Shown here: in pieces, positions 3,927-5,902 of the stretch | How positions within the stretch are numbered: position 1 is the stretch's first letter | How the letters are laid out: every line of letters begins with the position of its first letter | Source: Lentisphaerota bacterium | GTDB lineage: Bacteria > Verrucomicrobiota > Kiritimatiellia > RFP12 > UBA3636 | Length of the DNA: 5,902 bases | Direction of reading: 5' to 3' | Assembly: GCA_012514445.1 (NCBI GenBank) | Contig: JAAZAI010000001.1 | Location: 1-5,902, forward strand | Made by a program: the position numbers and the translations under genes | Notes under the pieces: model-generated | Told to the model about the DNA's origin: nothing | What the model saw: the letters and a program-made list of their open reading frames with translations, nothing else | Database searches by the model: none

Positions 3927-5852
3927 CTACAGCGAAGCCACGGCAGAGGCCAGCAGCCAGAGCCGCGACGCATGTGCCGACAGCTCGATGGAGGCCGTCA
4001 GTGGGTCGGCGGCGCCCGTCCAGGGGTCGGTTGCCGTGCCCGCCGGAATCTGGCCGACCGCGTCGGCCAGATCGATCCGGGCGGGGGAATCCGTCCAGTT
4101 GAAGACGCCGACGAGGGTCTCCGCAGCGCCGGTTGCGATCCAGACCGGTGGCGGCGTCCCGCGGGCGGACCCCAGCCCCGGACAGCGCACCCGCCGACTC
4201 GGATCGCTCAGCGCGAGCGTGCGCGACAGTCGCTCGAGACGCGCCTCGGGCAGCTTTCTCAGATCTCCGGAAACTTCCAGCGCCCCACCGCTGATGGCGC
4301 AGAAATTCAACCACGACAACCAGCACGTCTCGTCGAATGCCGCACTCCACCCGATGGAATCGATGTTCGGGAGGCACGGCGCCTCCTGCAGAAACAGGCG
4401 CGTGTTGGCCGTCCACATCGCGATGCGCTTCGCCGTCTCCCAGTCGCCGCGTCCGATGTCGACCGCGTTGCGGAAGTAGTCCGCCTGCGCCAGAAACGGC
4501 TGCGCCGTCCCGGCGACGACGCACCAGCCGAAGAAGCCGTCCTGCGGGAGATGCCTGCGGAAGATCGTCTCGAGTTCGTGGCGCAGCTCCACCGCGCTTT
4601 TGCCGGGATGGCGGAAGCGGACGCGCTTCGCGTTGAAGGCGAACGACGAAAAGTCCAGCTTCACGCCTTCGAACCCCCACTCGCCGAAGACCGTCGCGCA
4701 CATGCGGTGGAGGTAGTCGCGCACGCCGGGAACCGACGGATCGAGAATGACCGTTCCACCGTACCAGGCGTCAAACGTCCAGGGCGCACCCGTGTCGTCG
4801 CGCAGCACCCAGTCCGGATGGCCCTGGATCATCTTCGACCCGCTACTTGCCCACAGGCCCAGCCAGATGGCCGGGCGGAGTCCCTCCGCCTTGATGGCAT
4901 CGGCCACCGCCTTCGGTCCTTCGGGAAACCGAGCCGGATCCCAGGGCGTCTCGAGGTCGCCGTAGCAGAGATCGATCATCGCGCGCTGACCCGGCGCGTG
5001 GCAGCGCTGGTAGCCGTCGTCGATCTGCAGGAACTTCACCATCGGGAAATGCTTCTTGAGCACGGGGATCTGGCCGAGCACCTTTTCCGTGTCGATGTCC
5101 GCCATGAAGTCGTAGTTCCACGTGCAGTAGATGCGCTGGGCGGGAAGCGGATTGTCGGCCCGCCGTGCGAAGGCGCCCGAGGTAGAAAGATGGCGGAAGT
5201 ACGTCGCCGTCGCCTGTTGCGGATCGGACGTGTCGACGATCTGGAAGAAAAGTCGCTCCCCGCATAGTGTCGCCCCGGGTGGAATCTCAATCGATGAAAT
5301 GCCGGTCACGCGTTCCTCGATTTCGAAGAGCCATTTCTCCTGATGTTCCATTTTCCCCTTGAACCGAAAGAAGGCGAACAGGCGGTTCTGGCTGGCCTGG
5401 GCGATGAAGATCCCAACGGGCGCTTCCGCCGCCGCGATGAACACGCCCGGGAAGACGCTGTCCTCGGCATGACCGTATTCCACGTGCTGGTTGGTGAGCG
5501 GGTAGGCATACCGGTCGCCCTCCACGGTGCCGGTTCCGAAATAATCCCCTCGTAGATTCTCGGTGGCGAACACCTGCGGCCGCAGGGCGTCCGGGAAGTG
5601 CAGTGCCGGCCCGCCCTTGACGGCGGGATCGTGCTGCCAGCGAAAGCCCTTGACGCGAAGCGGCGACGATCCCGTGTTGACGAGTGTCGCCTGGACGAGG
5701 CAGGCTCCGGAATCAATCTCCATCAAGTTGAGATCGATCTTGAAGGGCGCATCGGGGAGCTGGTCGTCCGCTAGAATAGCAGACGGGGCCAGGCCGGCAA
5801 TGCCAACATCAAACTGGGAATGGACAAGATTCACGCGCCCTGGACGACTCAT
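3927..5852 (-). CDS. GH36-type alpha-galactosidase (clan GH-D)
   Basis: A complete 641-residue protein expected to release terminal alpha-galactose from oligosaccharides such as melibiose or raffinose. Layout: an N-terminal beta-sandwich (about 1-235), a TIM barrel (about 236-545) and a C-terminal beta domain (about 555-641). Barrel signatures are YCTWNYDF (242-249), FLQIDDGYQ (274-282, the GH27/GH36 strand with paired aspartates), RPAIWLGLWAS (326-336), VKLDF (397-401), where D400 is the expected nucleophile, and YFRNAVD (459-465), where D465 is the likely acid/base. There is no signal peptide, so a cytoplasmic enzyme fed by a transporter is likely. Its length is a little below the roughly 700 residues of many bacterial members. 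ATG 5850-5852 has GGAG ten bases upstream. It converges with the ATPase gene. Specificity may differ: GH36 also contains enzymes acting on N-acetylgalactosamine or transferring galactose. Confidence 0.87.
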   Translation of the reverse strand: MSRPGRVNLVHSQFDVGIAGLAPSAILADDQLPDAPFKIDLNLMEIDSGACLVQATLVNTGSSPLRVKGFRWQHDPAVKGGPALHFPDALRPQVFATENLRGDYFGTGTVEGDRYAYPLTNQHVEYGHAEDSVFPGVFIAAAEAPVGIFIAQASQNRLFAFFRFKGKMEHQEKWLFEIEERVTGISSIEIPPGATLCGERLFFQIVDTSDPQQATATYFRHLSTSGAFARRADNPLPAQRIYCTWNYDFMADIDTEKVLGQIPVLKKHFPMVKFLQIDDGYQRCHAPGQRAMIDLCYGDLETPWDPARFPEGPKAVADAIKAEGLRPAIWLGLWASSGSKMIQGHPDWVLRDDTGAPWTFDAWYGGTVILDPSVPGVRDYLHRMCATVFGEWGFEGVKLDFSSFAFNAKRVRFRHPGKSAVELRHELETIFRRHLPQDGFFGWCVVAGTAQPFLAQADYFRNAVDIGRGDWETAKRIAMWTANTRLFLQEAPCLPNIDSIGWSAAFDETCWLSWLNFCAISGGALEVSGDLRKLPEARLERLSRTLALSDPSRRVRCPGLGSARGTPPPVWIATGAAETLVGVFNWTDSPARIDLADAVGQIPAGTATDPWTGAADPLTASIELSAHASRLWLLASAVASL

Positions 5853-5862
5853 GCTGTCGGTG

Positions 5863-5898
5863 CTCCATTATTGTGCTTTTCTACGCGGAAGATTTCAA
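5863..5898 (-). promoter_or_regulatory. Start region of the GH36 gene: GGAG site and weak promoter candidate
   Basis: Reading leftward, TTGAAA (5893-5898) is followed 18 bp later by ACAATA (5869-5874), or 20 bp later by AATAAT (5867-5872). GGAG (5863-5866) lies ten bases before the ATG. The predicted transcript start would lie close to the GGAG, so promoter and ribosome site cannot both be placed with comfort. The true promoter may lie beyond the window. Confidence 0.3.
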
Positions 5899-5902
5899 CG
5901 CA

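Noticed and set aside
3972..5267. Plus-strand open frame of 431 codons within the GH36 gene
   Set aside because: Arginine- and alanine-rich shadow of the minus-strand GH36 frame, which carries all expected barrel motifs.

Overview
The window is a GC-rich bacterial carbohydrate-use region broken up by repeats and a small mobile element. From left to right it holds: the first 47 codons of a GH42-type beta-galactosidase (minus strand, cut by the window edge); a divergent AT-richer control region; a plus-strand (alpha/alpha)6-barrel glycosidase whose N-terminus looks frameshifted; a composite intergenic repeat; the C-terminal remnant of a LacI-family regulator (minus); a 148-bp MITE-like element with perfect 21-bp terminal inverted repeats and an 8-bp target duplication; an AAA ATPase fused to a PD-(D/E)XK nuclease domain (plus); a second copy of the composite repeat; and a complete GH36-type alpha-galactosidase (minus).

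The organism cannot be fixed from this sequence alone. High GC, several neighbouring glycoside hydrolases with a LacI-type regulator piece, and intergenic GTGNGTG and TAATCG tandem motifs would suit a polysaccharide-degrading member of the PVC group (Kiritimatiellota, Lentisphaerota or Verrucomicrobiota). This is an inference from general impression, not from a marker gene.

The three glycosidases fit one theme: alpha- and beta-galactosides (GH36, GH42) plus an exo-acting glucosidase-like barrel enzyme. None of the N-termini seen here carries a signal peptide, so action on imported oligosaccharides in the cytoplasm is likely. The LacI piece would once have been a natural sugar-responsive regulator, but only its last 46 or so recognisable residues remain.

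The middle of the window (about 1.46-3.9 kb) appears to have been rearranged. Two composite repeats in the same orientation bracket the regulator remnant, the MITE and the ATPase-nuclease gene. The ATPase-nuclease gene has a near-consensus sigma70 promoter whose expected transcription start falls on its ATG, so it is probably read from a leaderless mRNA. Each composite repeat lies between two convergent genes.

Most interesting items: the MITE-like element just upstream of that promoter, the two-copy composite intergenic repeat with a variable number of TAATCG hexamers, and the 5' lesion of the plus-strand glycosidase.
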